DNA of 64,000 bases from Hymenobacter puniceus (GTDB lineage Bacteria; Bacteroidota; Bacteroidia; Cytophagales; Hymenobacteraceae): positions 416,647 to 480,646 of the forward strand of contig NZ_JACSCX010000004.1 in the NCBI RefSeq assembly GCF_014333525.1. Reading direction: 5' to 3'. The position numbers and the translations under genes are program-made. A model generated the notes under the pieces. The model saw only the letters and a list, made by a program, of their open reading frames with translations. It did not search any database and was not told where the DNA came from. Of the stretch, positions 1-8,684 are shown piece after piece (positions within the stretch are counted from its first letter, which is position 1; the number at the start of each line of letters is the position of its first letter).

Positions 1-730
1 GCACAAAGGTGCGCTGGCCGGCAAAGGCGGTTTCCAACCGGTCAAGGAGTTGGTTGAAGCGCTGGGCCAAGTGCGCAATTTCGTCGTAGCCATCGGCCTG
101 CGAAAGGCGGCGGTGCAGATCCGAGACGGTGATGCTGTCGACTTCGCGCACCACTTTCTGAATGGGCCGCAAGGCCATGCCCGCGAAAAACCACCCCCCG
201 ATACTCACAATGATAAACGACGTCAGCAGCCCGAAAGCCAGGATACTACCCAGGCTGGACAGCTTGTCGCGGCTATCGGTGTCCACGGACGAGGCCACTA
301 CCACGAAGTCGCCCCGGCGGGCGTCGCGGTACAGCAGCCCCACCGTTTGGTGATAGTTAGGACGCAACTGCACCTCGCGGCCCTCCTGCCGCACCGCGCT
401 CAGCAAACTCACCGGCACCGGCACATCCGTCAGCTGTCCTTCCCGAAACACCACTTTGTTGCGCGCATCATACACGCGCACCTCTTCTTCCGGCAGCGTA
501 CGGTAGAACTGGCGCAAATAGCGGCGATACGAAGCCCGGCTAACCTCATCGGCGCGGCCGGTACCATCAAGGTAGACGTGGGCCACAATGCGGGCCCGGG
601 CAAACAGGTTTTCGGTGAACGACTCCTGCCGGGCCTGGGCCGTGAAGAAGTAGATAACCAGCGAAAACAGCAGCAGCGTAAACGCCAGAATAGCCGCAAA
701 CTGCAGCGCCAGCCGAAGGCGAATCGTCAT
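1..730 (-). CDS. Sensor histidine kinase, N-terminal part (cut by window edge)
   Basis: This is the membrane-bound sensor of a two-component system. The translation from the ATG at 730 gives 243 residues before the window ends. A first membrane helix lies at about residues 10-30, followed by a periplasmic sensor region of about 130 residues, a second helix at about 161-184, and a HAMP linker ending in FNQLLDRLETAFAGQ. That ending is typical of the stretch just before the phospho-accepting His box, which must lie off the left edge. No response regulator is adjacent. The nearest one is on the same strand at 10.4-11.1 kb, on the far side of the pyrimidine genes. The kinase identity rests on topology and the HAMP/pre-H-box sequence, since the catalytic domain is not visible. 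Confidence 0.85.
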   Translation of the reverse strand, partial: MTIRLRLALQFAAILAFTLLLFSLVIYFFTAQARQESFTENLFARARIVAHVYLDGTGRADEVSRASYRRYLRQFYRTLPEEEVRVYDARNKVVFREGQLTDVPVPVSLLSAVRQEGREVQLRPNYHQTVGLLYRDARRGDFVVVASSVDTDSRDKLSSLGSILAFGLLTSFIIVSIGGWFFAGMALRPIQKVVREVDSITVSDLHRRLSQADGYDEIAHLAQRFNQLLDRLETAFAGQRTFV

Positions 731-766
731 AAGAGCAGAGCTAAAGCAATAGTAACGGGCAGCAAG

Positions 767-812
767 CTCCCACAAAAAAACCTCTTGCGCAGGGCAAAAG
801 GTTTTGTGGGAG
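767..812 (-). terminator. Hairpin between the 872-1309 gene and the kinase
   Basis: The arms CTCCCACAAAA and TTTTGTGGGAG, with an extra AACCT/AGGTT pairing inside, form a long stem. It lies downstream of the small minus-strand gene and just ahead of the kinase start. There is no clear U-run after the stem, so it could also be a leader structure. Confidence 0.5.
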
Positions 813-871
813 GGAGAAGGTGGGCAGTGTAGTCGTTGGACTGTGCCGAGTGACAGTAGGAAAACCTAATA

Positions 872-1309
872 TCACCACGTCCTTATCTCCAACTTCCGTT
901 TACGAACCCAGCGCCTCCAGAGCCAAGCATTAAACCAATTAGCTTTTGCGGGCCACGGCCCATCCTGAGCTTGATACATAGATGACATAGAAAGCTTGCC
1001 ATCTTTGGTCCAGACAGCTAATGCGGACTCGCCGGAAATCAATTTTTGAGTATAGTCAATGGCTTTTTCCACATCATCCAATGGATATCCGCCCACCCCA
1101 CCTTCCCCATCGAAACTGGTGAAGTGGCAGTGGTGTTCAGAGAAATACACTGTTAGCTCTTTATTCTCAGAGGAAATGAGAAAAGGCCAGCCGGAAGGCG
1201 ACGTTAATTGTATGGTGAAATAACCTTCCTGAACGTTGGCGGAGTTCTGAAATTCCGGAAATGCGTCGAGGAGAATAGAGAGGATTTGAGCTGAATACGG
1301 GGAAAGCAT
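872..1309 (-). CDS. Hypothetical protein, 145 aa
   Basis: I do not recognise this protein. It is a small soluble protein with no signal peptide or membrane helix. It has an acidic, aromatic-rich centre (VYFSEHHCHF, then FDGEGGVGGYP) and a basic Trp/Arg-rich C-terminus (LWRRWVRKRK). The ATG at 1309 is the first start in an otherwise plausible frame. It sits between hairpins on both sides (1325-1357 upstream, 767-812 downstream), so it is probably its own transcription unit. The size and composition resemble single-gene immunity-like or SMI1/DUF-type proteins common in Bacteroidota, but no diagnostic motif supports that. Confidence 0.6.
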   Translation of the reverse strand: MLSPYSAQILSILLDAFPEFQNSANVQEGYFTIQLTSPSGWPFLISSENKELTVYFSEHHCHFTSFDGEGGVGGYPLDDVEKAIDYTQKLISGESALAVWTKDGKLSMSSMYQAQDGPWPAKANWFNAWLWRRWVRKRKLEIRTW

Positions 1310-1324
1310 CAGTAAATAAAGTTA

Positions 1325-1357
1325 GAAAGCCTCTGCATACAACATACAGAGGCTTTC
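1325..1357 (-). terminator. Terminator-like hairpin after preA
   Basis: Perfect 11-bp arms, GAAAGCCTCTG and CAGAGGCTTTC, enclose an 11-nt loop 23 bp past the preA stop codon. The following minus-strand sequence is moderately T-rich. It probably ends the pyrimidine transcript. Confidence 0.7.
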
Positions 1358-1379
1358 CCTTGAAATATAGCAGCTAAGG

Positions 1380-2771
1380 TTACTCAGTTAGTGCCTGCTT
1401 CACAGTCATTTGCTCATACTGGCGGGCTCTGCCAGGCAGGGTTTTGTGCTTCTCCTTGCCCAAAGCAGCGGCGGGCTCGGGCACCCAATGGTGGCGGCCG
1501 CCGGCTTTTTCGTCGTTGAACTCGGTGGGAATATTGCCGGCCGCAGTGCGCTCCTTCCAGGTGACGTGCTGGGTGCCGTCGTCTTGGCGGTCCATGGTGA
1601 TGCAGTCCTCGACGGGACAGACCAACGAGCAGAGGTTACAGCCCACGCAGTTTTCCTCGATGATTTCGGGGATGCGGGTGCCGGCGTTGAGCTTAATAGC
1701 CTGGTGGGCACCGTCTTCGCAGGCGGTGTAGCAGAGCTGGCAGCCGATGCACTTTTGCGCGTGGATGTTGGCCGTCACCTTGTACTGCATGTTCAGGTCT
1801 TCCCAGGGCAGCACGTTGGGCAGAGCTTTACCCACGAAGTCGTAGATGGTGTGGAAGCCTTTGTCGGTCATGTATTGCTCCAGGCCGCTGGTCATTTCGC
1901 GGATGATGCCGAAGCCGTAGTGCATGGCAGCGGTGCAAACCTGCACCGAACTCGCGCCGAGCAGGATGTGCTCCACTGCGTCGCGCCAGGTTTCGATTCC
2001 GCCGATGCCGGAGATGGGCAGGCGCACGTCGGGGTGCTGGGCGCAGTTCTTGAGCATGTTCAGGGCAATGGGCTTCACGGCCGGGCCGCAGTAGCCGCCG
2101 TTCGAGCCCTGGCCGTCCACTATCGGGTAAGGCGCGAACTGGTCGATATCCACGCCCACAATGCTTTGAATGGTGTTGATCAGCGAAATGGCGTCGGCGC
2201 CACCGCGGCGGGCGGCCATGGCGGGCTCGGTGATGTCACTGATGTTGGGCGTGAGCTTAACGATAACCGGAATTTTGGCCACTTCCATCACCCACTCCAC
2301 GATGGTCTGCAGCACGGCGGGCTCCTGACCCACGGCCGAGCCCATGCCCCGCTCGCACATGCCGTGGGGGCAGCCGAAGTTCAGCTCAATGCCGTCGGCG
2401 CCGGCGTCCTGGCTTTGGCGCACGATGTCGTGCCACTCCTGCCGGCTCTGCACCATCAGGGAGGCAATGACGGCATGATTCGGAAAGCGCTTCTTGACTT
2501 CCTCAATCTCGCGCAGGTTGTCGGCCAGGGGACGGTCCGAAATCAGCTCGATGTTGTTGAAGCCCATCATGCGCTTGTCGCGGTAATTCACGCTGCCGTA
2601 GCGGCTCGACACATTCACGACGGGCACGCCCAGGGTTTTCCACACCGCCCCGCCCCAGCCGGCGTCGAAGGCTTTCATCACCTGGTAGCCGGAGTTGGTC
2701 GGCGGCGCCGAAGCCAGCCAGAACGGGTTCGGGGACTTGATGCCGGCGAAATTTATGGAGAGGTCTGGCAT
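1380..2771 (-). CDS. preA: NAD-dependent dihydropyrimidine dehydrogenase subunit PreA
   Basis: This is the pyrimidine-reducing subunit of bacterial dihydropyrimidine dehydrogenase, which reduces uracil or thymine to the 5,6-dihydro form in the cytoplasm with electrons passed from PreT. Residues 1-320 form a dihydroorotate-dehydrogenase-like FMN barrel with NFGCPHG at 131-137 and ISGIGGIETW near 253. Two 4Fe-4S ferredoxin motifs follow: C341/C344/C347/C351 and C375/C378/C381/C385. The length of 463 aa exceeds the roughly 410 aa I recall for E. coli PreA, because about 60 residues follow the last cluster. The active-site loop reads GMGSAVGQ, with Val where animal DPD has its catalytic Cys as I recall it. 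It is the last gene of the block, with preT directly upstream. Confidence 0.95.
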   Translation of the reverse strand: MPDLSINFAGIKSPNPFWLASAPPTNSGYQVMKAFDAGWGGAVWKTLGVPVVNVSSRYGSVNYRDKRMMGFNNIELISDRPLADNLREIEEVKKRFPNHAVIASLMVQSRQEWHDIVRQSQDAGADGIELNFGCPHGMCERGMGSAVGQEPAVLQTIVEWVMEVAKIPVIVKLTPNISDITEPAMAARRGGADAISLINTIQSIVGVDIDQFAPYPIVDGQGSNGGYCGPAVKPIALNMLKNCAQHPDVRLPISGIGGIETWRDAVEHILLGASSVQVCTAAMHYGFGIIREMTSGLEQYMTDKGFHTIYDFVGKALPNVLPWEDLNMQYKVTANIHAQKCIGCQLCYTACEDGAHQAIKLNAGTRIPEIIEENCVGCNLCSLVCPVEDCITMDRQDDGTQHVTWKERTAAGNIPTEFNDEKAGGRHHWVPEPAAALGKEKHKTLPGRARQYEQMTVKQALTE

Positions 2772-2792
2772 GAGTTGTTGTTTAAAAAGACG

Positions 2793-2960
2793 GTCATTCC
2801 GAGCGCAGCGGAGCGGAGTCGAGGAATCTCGCGTGCAGTGCTAATCAACTGGCAATACAATGAAGCGGTAGAGATGCTTCGGCAAGCGGACGCCAGATGA
2901 AGCAGGACGATACTGTTGCAACATCAGCACGCGAGATTCCTCGGCTTCGCTAGGAATGAC
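2793..2960. repeat. Hairpin-forming intergenic repeat (GTCATTCC type) between preT and preA
   Basis: The outer arms start GTCATTCCGAGC and end GGAATGAC. Inside them GAGGAATCTCGCGTGC pairs with GCACGCGAGATTCCTC. The middle carries a damaged copy of a second repeat type (GGTAGAGATGCTTCGGCAAG). The same elements recur at 5.4 and 7.1 kb. It fills the preT-preA gap and looks non-coding. Confidence 0.8.
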
Positions 2961-2997
2961 GTTCTTATTTGCTCGTTTGCCCGGAACGACGTTCTGG

Positions 2998-4326
2998 TTA
3001 CTTGCGGGAAAGGTATTCGTGGATGCCGCGGGCGGTGGCTTTGGATTCGGCGGCGGCGTTGACGACTTCTGCGCCGCCATTGCGGGCGTCGCCGGAAGTG
3101 AAGTACTGCGGGTTGGTGGTCTGGCCCGTGCGCTCATCGGCGATGATGCAACCTTTGCCATCGGTTTTCAGGCCTTCGATTAAGCTCAGGAACTGGGTCT
3201 GTTTGGCTTGGCCGGTGGCTTTAATCACCATGTCGCAGGGCTCGATGAACTCGGAGCCGGGCACGGTTGTCACCTGGCCTTCGTGCAAAGCGGTGCGGAT
3301 GAACTTCACGCCTTCGACCTTGCCGTTGCCCACGATTTCGACCGGGGCTACATTGAACAGGCCTTTCACGCCCACGCCTTTGGCGAGGTCGTACTCGAAC
3401 TCGTAGGCGCCCATATCGTCCTTGCCGCGGCGGTAGGCTAGGATTACCGAATCGGCACCCATGCGAGACGATTCGGAGGCGGCGTCCATGGCGGTGTTGC
3501 CGCCGCCAAGCACGATGACCTTGCGGCCGACGGTGGTGGCGTGGTGGTTCATGCGCAGCTGCTCGATGAACTCGACGGCGCCGATACAGTTTTCGCGCTC
3601 CTCTCCGGGCAGCAGCAGGGCGTTGGTGCGGCCCAGGCCAATGCCCAGAAAAATAGCGTCGTACTTGGCTTCCAGCTGCTGCAGCTCCACGCGGGAGCTG
3701 ATGGGCGCGTTGTACTGCATCGAGTAGCCAAGCTGCTGTTGCAGGTAAGCCATTTCGGCCAGCACTTCCTCGTTGGTTATTTTGTAGGGCGCCACACCGT
3801 ACACCGTCAGACCCGAAGGCTGACTTTTGGCCTCGAATACGTCCACCTCATAACCCAGCATCCGCAGCTCACAGGCCGCCGAAATGCCAGCCGGACCGGC
3901 CCCAATGACGGCGACCTTGCGGCCATTGTCGGGGCCGGGGGTGAACAGCGGCTTTTCCGCGTCGATGGCCTTGCGGGTGGCAAAGCTCTGCAGGCGCCCG
4001 ATTTCGATGGGCTTCACGTCCTGCAGATTGTACACGCAGGCGCCTTCGCAGAGCACTTCCGTGGGACAGACCTTGCCGCAGGCGTTGCCGAAGTAGTTGG
4101 CCTCGTAGATGGTACGGGCCGCGCCGGTGTCGTTGCCAGTATTAATCTGGCGGATAAACTGCGGGATGTCGATACCGGAGGGGCAGGCCTGGATGCAGGG
4201 CGCGTCGAAGCAGAACAAACAGCGCGAGCTTTCGAACAGTGCCTCGGAGGAGTTCATCCGGGGCTTGAGCTGGGTGAAATTCGCTTGGAATTCCTGCTCG
4301 GAAGTTGGGGTAGCGTATTCGGCCAT
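2998..4326 (-). CDS. preT: NAD-dependent dihydropyrimidine dehydrogenase subunit PreT
   Basis: This is the NAD(P)H-oxidising partner of PreA, resembling the small subunit of glutamate synthase. The N-terminal iron-sulfur domain has C36/C39/C44/C48 and C83/C87/C93/C97. An FAD-binding Rossmann motif VIGAGPAG lies at 140-147 and a second nucleotide-binding motif VLGGGNTAMD near 272-281. The C-terminus holds TSGDARNGG, the FAD-contacting segment of this family. The 442-aa length is close to family size. The ATG at 4326 is well placed. It lies directly upstream of preA, as expected for the heteromeric enzyme, although a repeat separates the two. Confidence 0.95.
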   Translation of the reverse strand: MAEYATPTSEQEFQANFTQLKPRMNSSEALFESSRCLFCFDAPCIQACPSGIDIPQFIRQINTGNDTGAARTIYEANYFGNACGKVCPTEVLCEGACVYNLQDVKPIEIGRLQSFATRKAIDAEKPLFTPGPDNGRKVAVIGAGPAGISAACELRMLGYEVDVFEAKSQPSGLTVYGVAPYKITNEEVLAEMAYLQQQLGYSMQYNAPISSRVELQQLEAKYDAIFLGIGLGRTNALLLPGEERENCIGAVEFIEQLRMNHHATTVGRKVIVLGGGNTAMDAASESSRMGADSVILAYRRGKDDMGAYEFEYDLAKGVGVKGLFNVAPVEIVGNGKVEGVKFIRTALHEGQVTTVPGSEFIEPCDMVIKATGQAKQTQFLSLIEGLKTDGKGCIIADERTGQTTNPQYFTSGDARNGGAEVVNAAAESKATARGIHEYLSRK

Positions 4327-4362
4327 ACGGCGAGTGTTGCGGTTGTGAAAAAGAAAAACCGT

Positions 4363-4506
4363 CTGTCATCCTGAGCTTACGAAGGATCTTGCCACGTCAG
4401 CGGCTAACTATCTGATCAGCACGCGAAATATCTCACTGCGTTCGACATGACGCGCTGGTTGATCGTTGACGCTTGATAAGGTCCTTCGCTCTGCTCAGGA
4501 TGACAG
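4363..4506. repeat. Hairpin-forming intergenic repeat (GTCATCCTGAGC type)
   Basis: The perfect outer arms CTGTCATCCTGAGC (4363-4376) and GCTCAGGATGACAG (4493-4506) flank AAGGATCTTGCCACG and GATAAGGTCCTTCG. These are the same type as the 54.2 kb element. A fragment of the GCACGCGA-type repeat lies in the centre. It fills the gap between the nitrilase gene and preT. Confidence 0.8.
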
Positions 4507-4519
4507 GAAAACCAATGGC

Positions 4520-5386
4520 CTACAGCTCCACCAGCTTCTCGTAGGTTTCGGGGCGACGGTCGCGGAAAAACTGCCAGGTGTTGCGCACTTCCTCAATCAT
4601 GTCGAGGTCGAATTCGGCGATGAGCAACTCGTCCTTGTACTCGTCGGCCTGGGCAATAATCTGCCCGCGCGGGTCCACGAAGTAGCTGGTGCCGTAGAAG
4701 CGGCCCAGGTTCCAGGGCTTCTCCTCGCCTACGCGGTTGATGCAGCCCATAAAATAGCCGTTGGCCGCCGCGTGGGCCGGCTGCTCCAGCTTCCAGAGGT
4801 ACTGCGAGAGGCCGGCCACGGTAGCCGAAGGATTGTACACGATTTCGGCGCCGTTCAAACCCAGCACTCGGGCGCCGTCGGGGAAGTGCCGGTCGTAGCA
4901 GATGTACACGCCTACCTTGGCGTACTTGGTCTGGAACACGGGGTAGCCCAGGTTGCCGGGCCGGAAGAAGAACTTCTCCCAGAAGCCCGAGGTATGCGGA
5001 ATGTGGTTTTTGCGGTACTTGCCCAGGTAGGTGCCGTCGGCATCAATTACGGCCGCCGTGTTGTAGAGGAAGCCCGCCGATTCCCGCTCGTAGATGGGCA
5101 CAATCATCACCATGTTGTACTTCTTGGCGTACTCGGCCATGCGGTCCGTAGTCGGGCCAGGCACCGACTCAGCCGAGGCATACCAGGCTTTGTCCTGGCC
5201 GGGACAGAAGTAGGGCGTATTAAATATTTCCTGCAAACACAGAATCTGCACGCCTTGGCGGCCGGCTTCCTCAATGAGCGGAATGTGCTTCTGCACCATG
5301 GCTTCCATAATTTCGGTAATGCTGCCTTCGCCTTCCGTCATGGGCAAGCTCATCTGGATCAGGCCGGATTTGATAATTCTGGGCAT
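4520..5386 (-). CDS. Beta-ureidopropionase-type nitrilase-superfamily hydrolase
   Basis: This C-N hydrolase would cleave N-carbamoyl-beta-alanine (or the beta-aminoisobutyrate analogue) to the amino acid, CO2 and ammonia, the third step of reductive pyrimidine breakdown. The nitrilase triad is visible as Glu53 (LQEIF), Lys126 (KYRKNHIP) and Cys163 (ICYDRHFPD). The 288-aa length is typical of the N-carbamoyl-D-amino-acid/beta-alanine amidohydrolase branch. The assignment to beta-ureidopropionase leans on its place between dihydropyrimidinase and PreTA. By motif alone it could also be an N-carbamoylputrescine amidase. The start is the ATG at 5386. Confidence 0.9.
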   Translation of the reverse strand: MPRIIKSGLIQMSLPMTEGEGSITEIMEAMVQKHIPLIEEAGRQGVQILCLQEIFNTPYFCPGQDKAWYASAESVPGPTTDRMAEYAKKYNMVMIVPIYERESAGFLYNTAAVIDADGTYLGKYRKNHIPHTSGFWEKFFFRPGNLGYPVFQTKYAKVGVYICYDRHFPDGARVLGLNGAEIVYNPSATVAGLSQYLWKLEQPAHAAANGYFMGCINRVGEEKPWNLGRFYGTSYFVDPRGQIIAQADEYKDELLIAEFDLDMIEEVRNTWQFFRDRRPETYEKLVEL

Positions 5387-5439
5387 TGGGAGAGAGAGAA
5401 AGGGTTGGGGGAATGAGTTTGAATGTCAGTTGTTAGACC

Positions 5440-5568
5440 GTCATGCTGAGCTTGCCGAAGCATCTCTACGGCTTCGTTGGCCTCACCCCAACCCCTCTCC
5501 AGAAGAGAGGGGCTTAGGTTAGCATTACACCGTCAGCACGCGAGATTCCTCGCGCTGCTCGGAATGAC
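5440..5568. repeat. Composite intergenic repeat
   Basis: It starts with GTCATGCTGAGCTTGCCGAA (left half of the type seen at 8.7 kb) and ends with GCACGCGAGATTCCTCG and GGAATGAC (right half of the type at 2.8 kb). In between is another hairpin, CCCCTCTC/GAGAGGGG. It appears to be a recombined or nested repeat in the gap between dihydropyrimidinase and the nitrilase. Confidence 0.7.
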
Positions 5569-5586
5569 GTTCTGGAGAAGTCGTTC

Positions 5587-6963
5587 CTAAAATGCCGTTT
5601 TGCCGCGCTTGATGAACTGCCCGTAGCCGCGCCCAACCTTGGTTTCGCCAGCGTCCACAGCTACCTGGCCACGCAGCAGCACGGTGTCGATTTTGCCAGT
5701 CAGCTCCCAGCCCTCGTAGGCCGAGTAGTCGACGTTCATGTGGTGTGTGTCGGCCGAAATCGTGTGCTTTTTCTCGGGGTCGAAAATGACCAGGTCGGCG
5801 TCGGCGCCGATGCTGATGGTGCCCTTTCGCGGGAACATGCCGAAGATCTTGGCCGCGTTAGTGCTGGACACTTCCACGAACTTCTGCAGCGAAATCCGCC
5901 CCTTACTCACGCCCTCCGAAAACAGCAGCTCCATGCGGTGCTCGATGGCGGGGTGGCCGTTGGGAATCTTGGAAAAGTCGTCCTTGCCCATCCGCTTCTG
6001 CGCCAGCATAAACGGGCAGTGGTCGGTGCCCACCACCTGCACGAGTCCTTGGTTGATACCGGCCCAGAGCGTCTGCTGGTCCTTTTTCTGCCGCAGCGGC
6101 GGCGACATAACGACTTTGGCCCCGTTGGCCTCATCCTCATACAGCGAGGCGTCGAGCACGAGGTATTGAATACAGGTTTCTACGAACACGCGCTGGTTGC
6201 GCTCCGTGGCCCGACGCACCTGGTTTAGGGCACCCTCGCAGGTCAGATGCACGATGTAGGCATTCACGCCGGTGTAGTTGGCAATGTCGCAGAAGCGGCC
6301 TGAGGCTTCGGACTCCGTGACTTCGGGCTGGCTGAGGTAGTGGTAGAGCGGCGTGAGCTTGCCCTGGGCGCGGTGCTGGGCAATGAGCGTGTCAATCATG
6401 TCGCCGTTGGTGGCGTGGGCCGTCACGAGGCCGCCGTGCTGGCGCACTTCCTGCATCAGCCCCACCATCTGCGCATCGTCAATCATCAGGGCACCCTTGT
6501 AGGCCATGAAGGTCTTGAACGAGGTGATGCCCTCGGCTACCATGTCCTTGATTTCCTCCTTGGTGCTGGGGTTGAAATCCGTCACGGCCATATGGAAGCT
6601 GTAGTCGCCGACGGCAGTACCAGTGGCGCGGCCCTGCCACTCAGTAAGGGCTTCGCGCAGGCTGTGGCCCTGCTTCTGTAGCACGAAGTCGATGACGGTG
6701 GTGGTGCCGCCGTGCAGGGCGGCGCGGGTGCCGGTTTCGTGGGTGTCGGAGCTGAACGTGCCCATGAACGGCATGTCGAGGTGCACGTGTGGGTCGATGC
6801 CGCCGGGCACGATAATCTTACCAGTGCAGTCAATGGTTTGGTCGGCCGTCACGGGCAGGTTGCGGCCGATGGCGGCAATAGTTTCGCCTTCGATCAGGAT
6901 GTCGCAGATGGCGTCCGAATCGGCGGTAGCAACGCGGCCATTTTTGAGCAGTACAGACGCCAT
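5587..6963 (-). CDS. hydA: Dihydropyrimidinase
   Basis: This cyclic amidohydrolase opens dihydrouracil or dihydrothymine to N-carbamoyl-beta-amino acids. The binuclear metal ligands are visible: His59-x-His61 (HVHLD), Lys150 (SFKTFMAYKG, the Lys expected to be carboxylated), His183, His239 and Asp314 (GTDHCPF). The 458-aa length fits the family. I place the start at the ATG at 6963; a TTG one codon upstream is in frame but less likely. It sits between the class III aminotransferase and the nitrilase on the same strand, so the pathway genes are contiguous. Confidence 0.95.
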   Translation of the reverse strand: MASVLLKNGRVATADSDAICDILIEGETIAAIGRNLPVTADQTIDCTGKIIVPGGIDPHVHLDMPFMGTFSSDTHETGTRAALHGGTTTVIDFVLQKQGHSLREALTEWQGRATGTAVGDYSFHMAVTDFNPSTKEEIKDMVAEGITSFKTFMAYKGALMIDDAQMVGLMQEVRQHGGLVTAHATNGDMIDTLIAQHRAQGKLTPLYHYLSQPEVTESEASGRFCDIANYTGVNAYIVHLTCEGALNQVRRATERNQRVFVETCIQYLVLDASLYEDEANGAKVVMSPPLRQKKDQQTLWAGINQGLVQVVGTDHCPFMLAQKRMGKDDFSKIPNGHPAIEHRMELLFSEGVSKGRISLQKFVEVSSTNAAKIFGMFPRKGTISIGADADLVIFDPEKKHTISADTHHMNVDYSAYEGWELTGKIDTVLLRGQVAVDAGETKVGRGYGQFIKRGKTAF

Positions 6964-7300
6964 CAAAAACTAGTTAGTGAGAGGGTTACGACTGGAAAAG
7001 CTATTGATTTTCAGCTCCAAAAGCAAGAAATAACGCCTTAAATCCGGCAACAGCAAGGGCTAGGCCGATTGGCAACCGGCAGGGATAAGCAGCAGGAAAA
7101 GGAGGCGAAGCTGGTTGTATTCGAACGTCATTCCGAGCGGAGTCGAGGAATCTCGCGTGCTGACGTTGCAGTACTAATCAGTACCGTTGAAACGACGCAA
7201 GCGGGATGCTTCGGCTGCGCTCAGCATGACACTTACTGTTGCAGCATCAGCACGCGAGATTCCTCGGCAAGCTCGGAATGACTGTTCTTGTAAGTGAGGC
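6964..7300. other. Gene-free spacer of about 340 bp
   Basis: It separates dihydropyrimidinase from the aminotransferase. The right half is occupied by the repeat at 7127-7282. The left 160 bp shows no convincing coding frame, and any promoter for the dihydropyrimidinase side would lie there. Nothing else was identified. Confidence 0.6.
7127..7282. repeat. Hairpin-forming intergenic repeat (GTCATTCC type, composite)
   Basis: The outer arms GTCATTCCGAGC and GCTCGGAATGAC enclose GAGGAATCTCGCGTGCTGA and GCACGCGAGATTCCTC. The middle holds half of the GATGCTTCGGCTGCGCTCAG type. It has the same architecture as the element at 2793-2960. Confidence 0.8.
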
Positions 7301-8653
7301 CTACTGCACGTGGGCGTCAGTGATTTTCAATGCTTCACTGATAATGGCCAGGCCTTCATCCAGCTCCTCGCGGGTGATGCACAGCGGCGGCGCAATGAAA
7401 ATATAATTCCAACGCACGAAGGTGTACATGCCCAGCTCCTTGATTTTGGCCATCACCTGGTTCATGATATCCATCTGGTGCGGGGCCGCGTTCCAGGGCG
7501 CCATCGGCTCCTTGGTTTGGCGATTTTTCACCAGCTCCAGGCACCCAAACAACCCCGTGTTGCGCCAGTCGCCGATGCTGGGGTGCTGGCCCATCAGCTC
7601 GCAGATTCGCTCGTCGAGGTAGCGGCCCATCTGCACGGTGTTTTCGAGCAGGTTGTCTTCCTCATAGATGTCGAGCACGGCCACGGCGGCGGCGCACGAT
7701 ACGGGGTGAGCTGAGTAGGTCAACCCCAGCGGTAGTGGCTTGTCGTCGAAGTGGTGCGCAATTTTCTCGTCCACCATCACCGCGCCCAGCGGCAGGTAGC
7801 CGGCCGTAATGCCTTTGGCCATGCACATCAGATCCACTTTCACGCCGTGGTGGTCGGACCCGAACCATTTGCCGGTGCGCCCGAAGCCGCTCATTACTTC
7901 ATCGGCCACCAGCAGAATGCCGTGCTGGTCGCAGATTTCACGGATGCGCGTCCAGTAGCCGGGCGGATACTTGATGCAGCCCGACGTGCCCGACTCGCCT
8001 TCCAGAATGATAGCCGCAATGCTGCCGGGATTCTCGTAGCCAATGATGCGCTCCATGGCGGCGGCGGCGCGCTCGGCGCACTGCTCGGGCGTCTCGGAGT
8101 ACCAAGGGCAGCGGTAGAAATACGGATTCTCGACGTGCACCACGTTGGGCATGGCCTGGCTGTCGACGGCGAATTTGCGCGGGTCGCCGCCGGCACTCAT
8201 GGCCCCGTAGCTGGCCCCATGAAACGATTGGTAGAGCGTCACGATTTTGTGGCGGCCAGTATACACCCGCGCCAGCTTGATGGCATTTTCGATAGCCTCG
8301 GCCCCGCCCAGCGTGAAAAAGGCTTTGGTGAGGTTGGCTGGCGTAATGTCAGCCAGCTTGCGGCCCAGGTCACCGCGGGCTTTGGTAATCATGCCCGGAT
8401 ACACGTAGCTGACTTCGCGCATCTGCGCGGCTACAGCCTCGGTCACGCGCTGGTCGCCGTGCCCGATGTTCACGTTCATTAGCTGCGAACTGAAGTCGAT
8501 GTAGCGCTTGCCGTCCCGGTCCCAGAGGTATACCCCCTCCCCTCTCTCGGCGCTGATGGGGTTCAATCCCGCCTGTTTCGACCACGAGAATAGCGTGTGG
8601 TCGAGGTTGTCGTGCAGGATCTGGTCTTGGTCGGTGGCGAAAGTGGTTTCCAT
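7301..8653 (-). CDS. Class III aminotransferase, probable beta-alanine (omega-amino acid) transaminase
   Basis: This PLP enzyme of the class III (omega) family probably transfers the amino group of beta-alanine or beta-aminoisobutyrate to a keto acid, giving malonate or methylmalonate semialdehyde. The PLP Lys is K280 (MCMAKGITAGYLPLG), and the cofactor Asp is in ADEVMSGFGRTG near 250. The 450-aa length is typical. It sits between mmsA, which would consume its product, and dihydropyrimidinase, which supports this substrate. Sequence alone does not fix the amino donor, so taurine- or GABA-type activity remains possible. Confidence 0.88.
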   Translation of the reverse strand: METTFATDQDQILHDNLDHTLFSWSKQAGLNPISAERGEGVYLWDRDGKRYIDFSSQLMNVNIGHGDQRVTEAVAAQMREVSYVYPGMITKARGDLGRKLADITPANLTKAFFTLGGAEAIENAIKLARVYTGRHKIVTLYQSFHGASYGAMSAGGDPRKFAVDSQAMPNVVHVENPYFYRCPWYSETPEQCAERAAAAMERIIGYENPGSIAAIILEGESGTSGCIKYPPGYWTRIREICDQHGILLVADEVMSGFGRTGKWFGSDHHGVKVDLMCMAKGITAGYLPLGAVMVDEKIAHHFDDKPLPLGLTYSAHPVSCAAAVAVLDIYEEDNLLENTVQMGRYLDERICELMGQHPSIGDWRNTGLFGCLELVKNRQTKEPMAPWNAAPHQMDIMNQVMAKIKELGMYTFVRWNYIFIAPPLCITREELDEGLAIISEALKITDAHVQ

Positions 8654-8684
8654 GGGAAAGGGGGATTTTCTGACTACCTAAATC

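Noticed and set aside
1410..2900. Open plus-strand frame of nearly 500 codons opposite preA
   Set aside because: It is antisense to a well-supported gene. The Ala/Gly/Val/His-rich product is what a GC-rich gene gives in the opposite frame.
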